A stretch of DNA of 64,000 nt from Macropodus opercularis. Its lineage: Eukaryota > Chordata > Actinopteri > Anabantiformes > Osphronemidae. The notes under the pieces are model-generated. The model saw only the letters and a program-made list of their open reading frames with translations. It had not been told where the DNA came from and ran no database searches. The stretch lies in assembly GCA_030770545.1 (NCBI GenBank), contig CM061091.1:6331501-6395500 (forward strand). The letters are read 5' to 3'. Within the stretch, counting starts at the first letter, position 1, and every line of letters begins with the position of its first letter. This document shows positions 40,728-51,466 of this stretch, in pieces. Position numbers and translations under genes: made by a program.

Positions 40728-40907
40728 CTCATCTGAGCGGAGTTCCTCCATCTTGTTGAGCTGGCGCTGCACAGCCTCTCTGTCTCTCTCCAACTTCCTC
40801 TGAGCATCTCTCAGCCTCTCCAGGTCTTTCTGGTACTCCTCTTTCCTAATCTGCAGCCTGTGCTTTTCTTCTTCCAGTTCCTGTTGTTGCTTCAGTATCT
40901 CCTCCTC
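40728..40907 (-). pseudogene. intact copy of coiled-coil exon 17
   Basis: 180 nt, both splice sites present, differing from 52903-53082 by two changes near the donor, both silent by my reading (GAA/GAG and CGC/CGT). This preservation contrasts with the loss of its neighbours. The intron next to it has a short extra segment around 40660-40690. Confidence 0.88.
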
Positions 40908-41406
40908 CTGCAGTGGTTCGAAGGTGAATCCATGGATTTATTGAAACGATACGGGTCAAAGACATGAAACATTTCTGTATCATTATACTGACAGGACAGT
41001 TCTGCAGATCTTAACATACAGTAACGCTCAGTAACAGTTGTGCAGATGTAGGTTAAATTCTTGGACAACGAATGGTCTGTTAATTCAGGAACAAGAACAC
41101 ACTTTATTCAAACAGCTTAAAATGGTGGCTCATGTTTGATCCAGATGCTATTTTTGCAATAGCAGCACCTATAGGCAGCTCATTAATTTCCATTCACTGC
41201 TGAATACTCAATGGTTGCTATTAGTAACCAGATCTAGCAAAAAGAGTCAAGAGGCTAAATCACTGGAGGGAGAGAAGGCAGCTAAATATATCTTAATGGT
41301 ATTGTTAATGTTGGAGGACAAATGCTGCCCTACACGTGGCCTGAGGTTCTCATTGAAGTGTGGGGGTGCAGCAGCTTGACATATGACATATTTTATAATA
41401 TGAAAT

Positions 41407-41410
<4 letters not shown>

Positions 41411-41457
<47 letters not shown>
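41411..41457. repeat. (TA)n microsatellite at a duplication breakpoint
   Basis: About 23 TA units. They sit shortly after the left copy loses its match to the right copy (41385), so the repeat may mark the deletion of exons 12 and 13. Confidence 0.95.
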
Positions 41458-41458
<1 letters not shown>

Positions 41459-42182
41459 CAAACCTTTTACTTTGTGAACCATTGCCATCAAACATTACCA
41501 GCTGATGACATAAAATGTAACTTTTTCTAGTTATTTAGTCCTTGGATACTTCAGAGATTTTGATTAATGGCCGTTGTGTCTTTAGTTGCTAGAAATGAAT
41601 TTATTCTAGTTATGGAAAATGTGCCAAACTGTGCTGCGGCAGAAAGCTCATCAGACTTGTAAATAATGTGGCTCAGCTATTAAGATCTCACAAGCTTTGT
41701 AGAAAGGACAGCGAGCTCTCGTCTGACCTTTAACCAGAATCACAATTCTGACACATGCAAAGACTCTTGTAAATACTAACCCACTGATGTCATCTTCATC
41801 AGTCTGTCATCTTCATTTGAGGGCCACAACACGGTTATTATTAGAATGAATAGAACACCTGGGAGGCTGGAGATACAGTATCTGAGGTATGAAAGCAAAT
41901 GATGAGATGAGAATATGACACCACCTGGACAGGATGTAAATGCTTCTTCTATTTGCATGTTAGTCTCTTCCCACTTATTTATTGATCTACACTGAACGCT
42001 GGACGTACTTTGTGCTGTTGTGACCACTCAAAACAGGCTTTGTGATAAAAAGTAAAATATTTTGCTATTATGCATTCACCAGTTATCCAGACAAGGAGGA
42101 GTGGATTCATTGTGTTACTAGCTTTAAAAGTGAACATCTTTCCATTGTTTATTGGCTCAGTGTCTGTTCTGTTCTGCCTCAC

Positions 42183-42356
42183 CTTCCTCCAGAGCATCCT
42201 TCATGATGGAGGCCCCTCTAGGCACATCAATGCTGCAGGCCGACCTGAAGTAGACTTGAAGTTCACCTGGGTTCAAGCCCTCCCACATGCCCCTGAAGAG
42301 ACGCACCTTCTCCTCCAGCAAAGACATGATCTCTGTATCCTTCTGTCTCAGCAGGT
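42183..42356 (-). pseudogene. copy of exon 11 with in-frame change
   Basis: Both splice sites are intact and the frame is open: 174 nt against 189 in the original. Twenty-five bases of the original (from 57677) are replaced by 10, turning GEEACQQAEPY into GELQVY. All other codons match almost exactly. As a stand-alone piece it could still be spliced into a transcript. Confidence 0.85.
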
Positions 42357-42450
42357 CTGATCAGAGAGCAAGAGAGGCAGCGAGGAAAACATTTGATATT
42401 TGGAGCAAATGTGTATTTAAATTGTTGCACAGTAAACATGTTTTTCTCAC

Positions 42451-42490
42451 CTCTCATCTCTTTGGCTTTAGTCTCCAGTTGTTTCTTATC
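42451..42490 (-). pseudogene. truncated copy of exon 10
   Basis: Only the last 40 or so bases (KKQLETKAKEMR and its GTGAG donor) are left. The acidic first half and acceptor are replaced by unrelated sequence (42490-42535). Confidence 0.82.
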
Positions 42491-43161
42491 AGTGTTGTCT
42501 TTGACAAGGAATTTTTATCCTTTAGCTTGTGCATTCTATAAAGTAAACAACGCTTTAAAAATGATTAGAATAATAATAATAAGTAGCTTTACAACCAAAC
42601 TGCTTATATAACACTGGTACCACCAAAGAACAGAAAACCCCAAAAGTGACAGAAACTAGATGCTCATGTTCTCATTTTCCCTGAACAACTGAAGCATTGA
42701 CAGCACTTTTAGTTTTTATCTCCACTGTTACTGCAATAGGTTGATCTCAATTTAGTATTTGAATGGAAGTCGGGGAGGGAGGCGGCTCTAAATCACTGTC
42801 CTTCCCGCTGGCTGCAGTCAAATAATCCTCTGCTTGTAGCCAGTTGCCCTTGAAGCCCAGCCATCATTTGACTGTCCCTGAGTATATCCCATCCCCAGGT
42901 AGAGTAGTGCTAATCCTCCTGACAGCACAGCGCTCTGTCGCAGCTTAACGTATATTACTGTGTAGAAAACTGGCCTGAGTCTAACTCCCACCTTACAGCA
43001 CAGATGTATAGTGGGTCAGCTTTAAAAGGTCAGCATTACATGTAAAGCACTGTCAAACCAGTTTGTTTCCCTGTATACTTTTTAGTTTACAGCCACATAA
43101 GGTCAAGGTTTGAAGTCTTACAAGCTGAACCTGAATTACAAGAGGAACTCTGCCTACTTAC

Positions 43162-43253
43162 ATAGACTGCATGGCTTCTTGGATCAGCTGCATCCAGGTG
43201 TTTCGGTCATCCTTGGAGCTGGCCAGTACCTCCATCATCTCTGGATTTTGTGT
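43162..43253 (-). pseudogene. 3' half of PH-domain exon (copy of exon 9)
   Basis: Identical donor (GTAAGT) and about 90 coding bases matching 58643-58737, ending PEMMEVLASSKDDRNTWM...QSM. The 5' half and acceptor are gone: the sequence jumps from the equivalent of about 58738 to that of about 58886, a loss of roughly 150 bases. It cannot splice as an internal exon. Confidence 0.85.
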
Positions 43254-43654
43254 TCCGGAAAAAATATGATAGTGGGAGGATCAGGAAGGAAAAGGGGAGG
43301 AGCGAGGAGATGATGAAGAAGGATGGAAAGACAGAAAGAAGGGTGGGTTGAAGCAGTAGAGAAAAGGAAAGATGAATAATTATAGAAGGGGGGAAACAGC
43401 AGGAGATTAACAACAAGACAGAAGCAGAGCAAACAGAATTTATAGGGAGAAGATGACAGACAAGGTTCTGCTCATCATCTTTTCTATCTTAGTGCTATTA
43501 AAGTGAAGAACACATTCCAAAATCCTTATGCTGTGCAGAAATTAATTCTTACATGAATTAGGTGGGTATCAATCCATGTAAAATCCATTCTTTGATTTTG
43601 TTTAGGCATAATGACTTTAGGGTCCTGTGTGTAGTGCATGTCCTGCTCATAACC

Positions 43655-43770
43655 AGACATCCTCACATGGGTGTACAATACCTCGCCTCTCGCTCAATGA
43701 CAGCCGGGATAGGCTCCAATATACTTTACAATATTATGAGGACAAATGGTCGGATGGATGAATGATTCAA
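43655..43770 (+). mobile_element. interspersed repeat tail (SINE/LINE-like)
   Basis: Contains gacagccgggataggctcca and ends with atggtcggatggatgaatga. This is a degenerate form of a 3' end widespread in teleosts (gctgggataggctccag ... ggatggatgg). It lies in the left copy, where the right copy has unrelated exon-bearing sequence. Confidence 0.6.
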
Positions 43771-44244
43771 ATGTTTGGATCACTCACACATCAACAAGGC
43801 ATTTATCCTCACACGATACTGGATATTGAGATGAGAGGTTCAGAAAGGCCTATAATCATCTCACCACTAAAGCCCAATCAATATTTCTAATATACGTATA
43901 CTGTTTGTCTTTTCATTCCTGAGAACTTCCCACTGTGATTGTTCGCAGTGTCCCTCTCTCCCAAGATAACAGCTAACTCTGAGTGTGTTATTTCTGCTCA
44001 GTATATGTCAAAGTTAGTAGGAGAGCATCTCCTTAAAGCACCTTGGGGATTAAGTCAACGCTCCCCCTCCCACATAGAACTATAAACAGGCTTTTGGGAA
44101 AGATTCGAGAGATCGTACACAGTGGGAGGCCAGCTGACTTGAGCTGCTCTGAATCTGATATAAATATGACTATTATATTTCAGTTCCTCAAAGAGCGCCT
44201 GATCCATTATCTGAAAAACACACTTACCAGCACAACACAATGAA

Positions 44245-45130
44245 ATCCTGTGTGTGAAAGTCTTAATCGAGGTTCTTAACATTCTTAATAGAGTTTCTGT
44301 GATGTGTGTATCTGACAGTTAAATAAAAAAAGAGTCTATTCCTAGTGTCCAATGATCTGACAAATGAGATGAGGAACATTAAGTGAAACTGAAAACTGTT
44401 TCAACAGTGTTTGATTTGACTTTATTCTGTCTTGTTTTCACTCACTTGTTTAAATAAAAATCCATTAAGTGAAAACATTACTACAAGAAAGTTCAAGCTA
44501 AACTCTGACTTTACTGCTTTTGCGTTTAACTGGTAACTTAAGAACTGGTTTTATACTGTACAGGAAACATTTAGGTTCCTGTGTATTTCGCATTATATTT
44601 TAGTAATGCTGTACCTTGAAACCACAGGAAAAGAAGCTGCTTTGTTCATGTGATGTTTGAGTGACATGATATTTGTAACCTCCTCGGTTTCGTTTCCATA
44701 AATCACACAAAAACACAAATGATCAGTGAAAAAAATCACAAGAAATTCAAAATATAATGAAATTAAATCACTGGTTATAAGTCACATTCACATCTACGTA
44801 GCAGTAAATAAGTACAACTTAGCAAATAAATGAAGGGAGGTCGGAAGTTCACATGCATCATGGATGCTTCTCCTGAGAGCCTATGTAGCAAGTGTTTTTG
44901 AGGAGTGACATATTTGAGTTCATTCAGTTGGATTGCAAAAACTGCTTTCTGACTGTCATTTTTCATAAACAACAAGAAAAGAGAATGCATTCACGAGAAA
45001 CTTGTTTCAACAAGAAGTTAAGAGCATGGCCATACAACAGGACAGAGGTTTAAATAAACCATAAAACACAAGAATCACATTGTGGCTGTTCGGCAGAGGC
45101 ATGTAGTAATGAACAAAAACAAAAGAGAAG
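44245..45130. other. intron of the duplicate, no exon found
   Basis: DH-domain exons would be expected here if the copy were complete. None is recognisable. A 33-base match (45138-45170 with 61978-62010) shows that the copy once reached this far. Confidence 0.45.
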
Positions 45131-45197
45131 CTAGGCAGGATGACAGCTACAGTAGTTCACTGGTAAATACAAAATAGCCTCGCAACCTGTCACTCAC

Positions 45198-45397
45198 CAT
45201 CCACGTCTGTCTGGCTGATGGCAACCATGGATACAGACTTGGTGACGGCAGCGTCATGGGGGGACAGATTCAAAGAGGTCGATACCGTCTTGATTTCTGC
45301 ATGTCGTGGCATCCTTAAAGGCTCCAGGATTTGGGGCCCCTAGGTGGTGGGCCCCCTCAGCTCCCTCAGGCCTCCACTGAGCCCCTCCAAGCTATAA
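45198..45397 (-). CDS. ATG-bearing exon of the duplicate; akap13-like N-terminal segment
   Basis: Acceptor ctgtttgtcactacag at 45398-45400, donor GTGAGT at 45197-45192. An in-frame TAG (45340-45342) precedes the ATG at 45310-45312, so translation should start there: 38 codons plus one base. The peptide starts MPRHAEIKTVSTSLNLSPHD and ends VTKSVSMVAISQTDVD. That tail resembles TKSISLMTISHPGLD of AKAP13, upstream of the zinc finger. It lies downstream of the complete akap13 stop, so it cannot belong to that transcript. It is most likely the first coding exon of the duplicated short form. The phase-1 donor would fit the acceptor phase of the exon at 42183-42356. Confidence 0.6.
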
Positions 45398-45400
45398 CTG

Positions 45401-47469
45401 TAGTGACAAACAGAACACAAAGTGACCTTAGTGAAAGAGAAACAACTTTACCGTACACACAGAAACTATCCAGCCCTCTGTCTGGACTATTCAACACACG
45501 TAGAGATGTGCACACATGCACCTGTTGACAGACATGTACACACAGCTGGTCCTGCACAGTGTGTAGCCAGCTGATCTGGAGCAGATTTACAGATGAATCA
45601 GTGTCCGGTGACTTCCAACATCAGCGGCAGCATAGAACGCTCCGCAGCTGTGATTTACAAAACCAATGACATCGATCTATGACTGGAAATAAGAGGCCTC
45701 GAAAAAGCCAATACAATGATTACGAAGAGGAAATCTACAGCTGCTCTGCAACCTGAGCTACATGACTGCAGCTCTGCGCTCGCTCAAGGGAGGACTTGGT
45801 GAGAGTTAAAGCTCCAGCAGTAAATCTCTCCTATCTCCACCCCTTGGGTTTGTGTGGCACTCCATTATCCAGCAAGTCATCAGTGCAACACATTCACACA
45901 TCAGTAACCTCAACTGGACTGAGAGAATCTCGGTGATTATCAGTGACCAGCACGGAACAGCACTCACCTATCCTCAGGGCTGTGAATGTAGATGACTATA
46001 TTCGTCATAATAAAGCCTCCTTCCTTTTGGTATTATGACATAACGTCCTATGGAGACAGAACGCTCTGAGTACTGAAACACGAGCAACACCAGCCGCTCT
46101 CTGCTGTGGGAAACTACTGGCTGACTGGGAGGGCACAGTGTCATATAGTCCATGAATATAATGTTTAGTTGTATAACCTGTTTTATAGGAGGCTGTGATC
46201 ATTAGTTTGATACTAAAATGATACAAACGAAGCTGGTGAAGATGTAAATCAAATACTGACTTACTCCTGTACGGGGGCAGAACCAATAAAATTACTGAGT
46301 ACACATCCCAAAAGCCTACACTACCCGTATGCTGCATTTCTAATAATTACACTGTGGTGCTGTATAATTGTCCGACGACACTGAAGAGGACTGTGGCCGT
46401 TTCCATCTCCACCAAAGCTTAATTCAAAACACCCCTGATGTCTTTACCCAAAATCATGAGCTTTCCATCTGCCCACGTTCTGCTTGTTGCTACTACAAAA
46501 CATCAGTTTGTCTCAGTGTTTTGCATGTTCTTGCACACAGAGTTACGTTCTCCAGCCTGCGGGGGTGGAGCACAATGCTCATTTAAAAGTCTGGGTGTAA
46601 TGAAAAATACAGCTAATTTGTAGGTGTGAGCTTTAACTGGGCCTATTGAGCTGCCAGCTGGAGAGTGCGACCGGAGCACAGAGCTGCTTTTGTAGCTGAG
46701 CTGGGAATGAAAGATCTGCTTAACGTCCTCTGGGAAACGGAGGAACACATGAGTACGAGTGTGTGACTCTAGCGTCGGTCTATGTTGATGAGTCACATGA
46801 CTTCAACAAGTTCAACTTCATTTTATACTTAAAGCTTTTAGAATATGTCAATTTCCTTGAAACTCTACTTATCACTTCAAGTTATATTGCCAAGTGTTAA
46901 TCCTATCAGGTTTAGAAATGTTGCTGTATATTGTCTCCTACTAAACAGTAAAATCCTTACTTCTCTCCTATTGAACATTCATTTACCTGATGGTACCTTT
47001 GTTTGGAAACAAAGCCTGTGGCCTAACCCTCTGCTACTCCAAAGCAGCTGATATTGTCTGTGACTCCTTCCATTGTGGTTTACAGGACAACAGGACATAC
47101 GGTGCATATTACCATGAGCATGTTTCGAGTGGTCAGCACAGCGGAAACTGAGATAAAAGTATTTCAACTTTAACCAAAGGGCAGTTGGCTTCAAACAGAC
47201 TTTCAACAACAGCAGAGTGACAGCAGGGACCACGGCTTGTAGCGTAAAGCTGCAGGCTTGAAAAGATGCCTAATAGATGTTTGGCATCTCACTGTCAGGG
47301 TACTGATAAATAAAAAGCCAAGCCCAGACTGACGAAACCTCAAATAGAAATGTCTAAACTGCAGCCAATAGCATCAAAAGGTAATACTGCTAAATCAATG
47401 ATCATATATTCTCGCTTATTTTGAACCTGCAATGCAGTTTGGGCATTTAACAAGCTGGTTCAAACTCAC
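45401..47469. other. presumed first intron of the duplicate
   Basis: Between the non-coding first exon and the ATG exon. No coding exon supported. Confidence 0.35.
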
Positions 47470-47690
47470 CAAGTAAAAAGTAAAGTACAAAGTTCAACAG
47501 GCGAAACAGTCTAACAGCCGAATAGCTCATATAGTGATGCTAATACCGCGCATCAGTTATGCTAACACAACACCAAACGGTACTGATGATCCCACGCGAA
47601 CGTTATTTTAACACAGCGCAAATTGTGTTCGAGTTGTCCACGACGTACAATTAGCAAAGCAAACGAGGAGAACTGCTCGCTTTAAATCCC
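47470..47690 (-). other. probable non-coding first exon (5'UTR) of the duplicate
   Basis: Minus strand; donor ACTTG|GTGAGT at 47470/47469, a consensus 5' splice site. The upstream limit is not visible and is set at the edge of the promoter-like segment. It contains several out-of-frame short ATGs and no long frame. It would splice to the good acceptor at 45398-45400. Confidence 0.45.
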
Positions 47691-47830
47691 ATCCGCCCAG
47701 CGTGGCTCTTTCAAACCAAGGCGATTGTCTTCTGATTGGCCTTAAGGTCAGGACCGGCGACGAAGGATTCCCCAATCAACTGCAAGCGTTGGCGACGCTA
47801 GGGCGGGTGCAGGCGTCTTACGCACCAATA
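47690..47830 (-). promoter_or_regulatory. CCAAT / CpG-rich promoter-like segment
   Basis: Unlike the A+T-rich surroundings, this stretch is rich in CG. It has a perfect NF-Y type box on the minus strand (GGCCAATCAG, core 47735-47739), further CCAAT motifs on the plus strand near 47773 and 47825, and a GC-box-like gggcggg near 47802. Position and orientation fit a start site about 50-80 bases to the left. Bidirectional activity cannot be excluded. Confidence 0.5.
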
Positions 47831-48079
47831 ACAGGCAGGCGCCCACACAGAAATATTTACATAAGCCACCATAAAATCCTTCAAAAGCGTAGAAAGGTGA
47901 GCAACAGTGTCACCGTTTAGTTATTGAGTTCAATAAAGACAAACAATTACGGCTACGTGCAGATTCATCTTTAATTATATTATTGTAAATATAAATAATC
48001 TTGTTGAAGACAAAGTAAAATTTCAATTTACAATAGGCAAAAACAAGGCACTACAAAAAAGTCACATTTTGTTCTACCT

Positions 48080-48880
48080 GTGTTTGTGTGTTAATATTAT
48101 GTAGCTGGAGTATTTCTACTTCTACTTACTGTACAGACTCCAAATGCATCTTCCACCATTTATTAAGCAGTGATCTGAACCAGAAATGGACCAAACTTTC
48201 ATTATTACTAAAGCTCCCTGGGCGGCTGTGATGACAGTATTGTGTCAGTCACTGTCTCTTTATCCAGCTCAGCGTGAAGCTATTTTAAAACTATCAATTA
48301 GGCAGATTTAGTTGCTTGTGATAAAAGAATAATTAGCTCAACAGTGTCAAACTTATCTAATTTATGGCAGATCATTTAAAAATGTGGGACCGCACCATAA
48401 AATCTCAACTGTTTGTCATTAGTCACTGGAGCTTTACAGACTTATCTGCTGGAGCCAAATAATGATTTTATTCTTCTACATTAGGTTGAAACTTGAAGTT
48501 GCAACAATTATAAAGCTGCGTTCCTCATGTGATTTTTCTATATGTCTCCTTTTCTCCAGCTTGGCCCAAGTCACCATGACAACCAGAAACAGATGGGCTA
48601 TCAGCCTTCTGCCATTGGATATCACAGATAAACTTGCTGTTCTAAGGCAACTTTTACAGTGTTTCACTCCAACACAGCAAACTTACTCTACACCATTTCA
48701 AAATACATACATACACGAGACGCACGAGATGCTACAGTTAGAGAAGAAAACTCTGTTTTCAAAGGCAAAACACTGCCGGGGTGAGCAGGCAGGACACTGT
48801 CAGTGACCGTGGAGAGATTAAGGTACAAACACTGATGTGTGTGTGTGTGTGTGCGCGTGCACTAGTGTCAATCTATATTA
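48080..48880 (-). repeat. duplicated block, right member (3' flank of akap13)
   Basis: Matches 36868-38155 with about 90% identity by eye and many single-base differences. This is clearly more diverged than the exon-region blocks. It lacks the LINE-like insertion of the left member and ends in a GT-rich run (48837-48852). Confidence 0.8.
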
Positions 48881-48896
48881 TTATTATTATCTATAT

Positions 48897-48934
<38 letters not shown>

Positions 48935-51413
48935 ATATATAACTTGCACTTATCCCAGAGTTGCTGTGGATGCAACCATGTGCAAGTACATAAACGTTGA
49001 ACATTAAGACAAAGACTCAAAAGGTCCAATATGATTTTTTTAATTACAGTAGAATATGACTTTTGTCACCAGGGTGGTGGGTATAGACATAAATAAAACA
49101 TTATTACAAAACATTGCAATAAATCACAAGTAAAACAATTCTTTTTTACATTTGATTTGTTTTGTACATGAATCATATTTACAAATTTGCCCTTTTTATA
49201 ATATTGTTGAGCATTCTTCAACAGTGTACCATTCATATAGTACAAACACAGCCTTTGTTCCAAAGCAGAGGTATCAAGGTTCTCCTCTCTGCCCTGAGAA
49301 GATGCTGGGTTCTACTCTTTGTGCATTTTACTGTTAGAGTTTAAGGCTATGCAGTGTCTACCTGATGGACTCGCTCTTCTCATGGACAGGCCTATCATTG
49401 TTTTGTGACTCGCGTCTGATTGTCTCTTACACAGGGAGGTCTGTGGTCTCCAAATGTTAGACCTTTTATCTCTATATTAAAGCCGCTGTTGACTGGTTTC
49501 ACTGAATAACCAATTACAATCTTTCGCAACGTATTTGCTTCTGGAGTCAGTTACAAATGCCTTAGGGAAAAACGTGTGTGTGCGTGAGAGCCCACGCTCA
49601 TCACATTATCTCTGTATGGCAGTGACCTGCTGAGAAAAATATGTCAATTTTGCACAGCAGGGAGAATATATATTAAAAAGCAAGATTTAAAATGAATAGC
49701 TTTAAACTTTCTGAGAGAGGAAAACTTTAGTTATTGGTGCAGTGCTCCCTAGTGGTCAAAACAAGCTGACTTTGGGAAAAAAAACAAAGCCAATGTCGGT
49801 TTCTTTGACAGGATTACACCAAAGCCATAAACAAAGACATGAAGCAACTAATTGGCTGGGTCTGTGAGCTTCTTAGAAGAGACTCTATTATACACCAGCC
49901 TGGACTGAAGTCAAACCCTTAACACAGACACTGAGTTAACCAACAAGCACTTAAACATGAGACAGAACAGGCAGCAATGAAGCAAGTCAGTGACACTGCT
50001 CTGTTACTCACTGGATGGATTCATGAATTTCCTACCTGTCCTGCAGGTAGTTGTGTTGCGAGCAATCTGGGTTTTAGTGGCGCTAAAACACAAAACAAAT
50101 AACACAGGTCTGACAGGTCAGCTGGGAATCAACACTGTGCATACTGGATCAGCTGATAGCGCCCAAGTAAAACTGCTGCTACCTCAGCATCTTTGGATCT
50201 TTTCATCAGCATCAGTGCCCTCAATTAAAAAAAAAAAAACAACTCAAAACAAACAAAGAATATAACGATTGTTCACACTGACTAAAAACAAAGCAAGCAT
50301 CAACATTTTAGGACCAAAGTGCTGAAAAACACTGATGTATGTTGATTAGAAATAATCAGAGGCTCAGGCCGTTCAGCCATAAAACATCATTTGGTGTTTT
50401 TAGCTAATGTCCTTTGTCATTTTGTCTAACCTGCTCCTTTGTCCCTAAAGTAACAGTCTCCCAGTCATGCATGTCTACAGAGTTTACTATCAGACCTCAA
50501 AGAGGGAGGTTGAAGGAGCAAGCTCAACCCTTTAAGAGACACGAGCCAATAATATGCTACCTGCAGAGTAACATGCAAGTAAAAACACGAAGGCTGAGAC
50601 CTGCATGAAAACTCATTAACAGGCAGATACGTAAGGATCAAGCCCATATCATCTAACATTCCAACACACGCTAAAGGACATGAGTTGAGCCCTTAGACCC
50701 AGATGTCTATCATGTATCTTCTATTACTGATGAAGAAACAAACACGTATCTGCAGTTTCTCTCCAAAACCGACAATATCCTTAATTCATATACTGTATAT
50801 TTAACATGATTGACACAAAGTTGGTAAATGTAATCACACCTACAAAGTGACTAGAGTAATGTCTACCACTTTCTTCTGATGTGGATTTACACATAATGAT
50901 TAAAGAATGAAACATCAAAACAAACTACCATAGTAAAAGCTTCCTTGATTGTGCAGTGTCTAGAGCAAAACGTCCCTGTGTGTGGTTATTCAAACTGTAT
51001 CTATGTCTGAGTTGACAGACTCAGACATGGTGTATGTGGCACTTAGAGGGCACCGACATCAGTTCTAACGCCTTGGAAAAGGGACACATCAAAAAAGTGA
51101 AAGAGCACCACTAATGCATGTTCCCCATCGAATGTGCTGCAACTGTATGCTTAATTGCATGCCATGACAAAAATATTTTCATTTCAGGAAACCAGAGAAT
51201 AAATGGTATTTGAGTTTAAAAAGCAAAAAAAACACACAATGTGTCTTGTTTCTTGCAAGTGATGTTAAACAGTGTGTTGTATGTAAGACGAAATCTTTTC
51301 CAGGTGATAACATTGCAGTGGGAATGTGTTACTACTTGGCAGCAACACATCCTCCTATAAGTCAAGGCAAGGTGGGTCAGTGATGAGAATGGTGAAGAGG
51401 AGAGCCACTTCTC
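48880..51413 (-). other. akap13 3' flank / probable 3'UTR
   Basis: About 2.5 kb after the stop codon, without coding features. It holds a TA repeat (48901-48926) and scattered short matches to the left-hand copy. I could not pick a polyadenylation site by eye with confidence. The open frames here (for example 49990-50265) are A/T-rich and match nothing I know. Confidence 0.4.
48901..48926. repeat. (TA)n microsatellite
   Basis: Thirteen TA units, just beyond the end of the right-hand duplicated block. Confidence 0.95.
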
Positions 51414-51466
51414 TCAGCAGAAGAAGATCTCTCCATCCAGAGGAGGCTCTGGGAGGTGCTGGGGGT
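51414..51466 (-). CDS. akap13: akap13 last coding exon: DGEIFFC-stop
   Basis: Acceptor cattgttccag at 51467-51469; stop TGA at 51414-51416. Joined to exon 18 it reads ADPQHLPEPPLDGEIFFC-stop, against ...EGEEIFC-stop in mammalian AKAP13. The match of a short acidic-hydrophobic tail ending in Cys, with the correct phase, is the reason for accepting this 53-nt exon. A decayed copy lies at 39443-39492. Confidence 0.87.

Larger units (their letters stand above)
36868..45397 (-). pseudogene. eroded tandem copy of the akap13 3' half
   Basis: Collinear, same-orientation match to 48.08-62.01 kb. Matching blocks (left with right): 36868-38155 with 48080-48880; 39415-40235 with 51390-52160; 40485-40975 with 52695-53140; 41185-41385 with 55225-55435; 42164-42500 with 57600-57945; 42640-43475 with 58122-59135; 43960-44240 with 60990-61270; 45138-45170 with 61978-62010. 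Introns are shared, so this is segmental duplication and not a retrocopy. Missing in the left copy: exons 1-8, 12-16 and 18; exons 9 and 10 are cut in half. An intact full-length product is impossible, but a short chimeric transcript from the 47.7-kb promoter is conceivable. Confidence 0.88.

Noticed and set aside
42263..42457. Minus-strand frame ending in SLIRPAETEGYRDHVFAGGEGA
   Set aside because: Out-of-frame shadow of the exon-11 copy; the same shadow occurs over the real exon at 57712-58080.
36868..44240. Left copy as a processed retrocopy of akap13
   Set aside because: Introns and intergenic flank are copied as well, so it arose at the DNA level.
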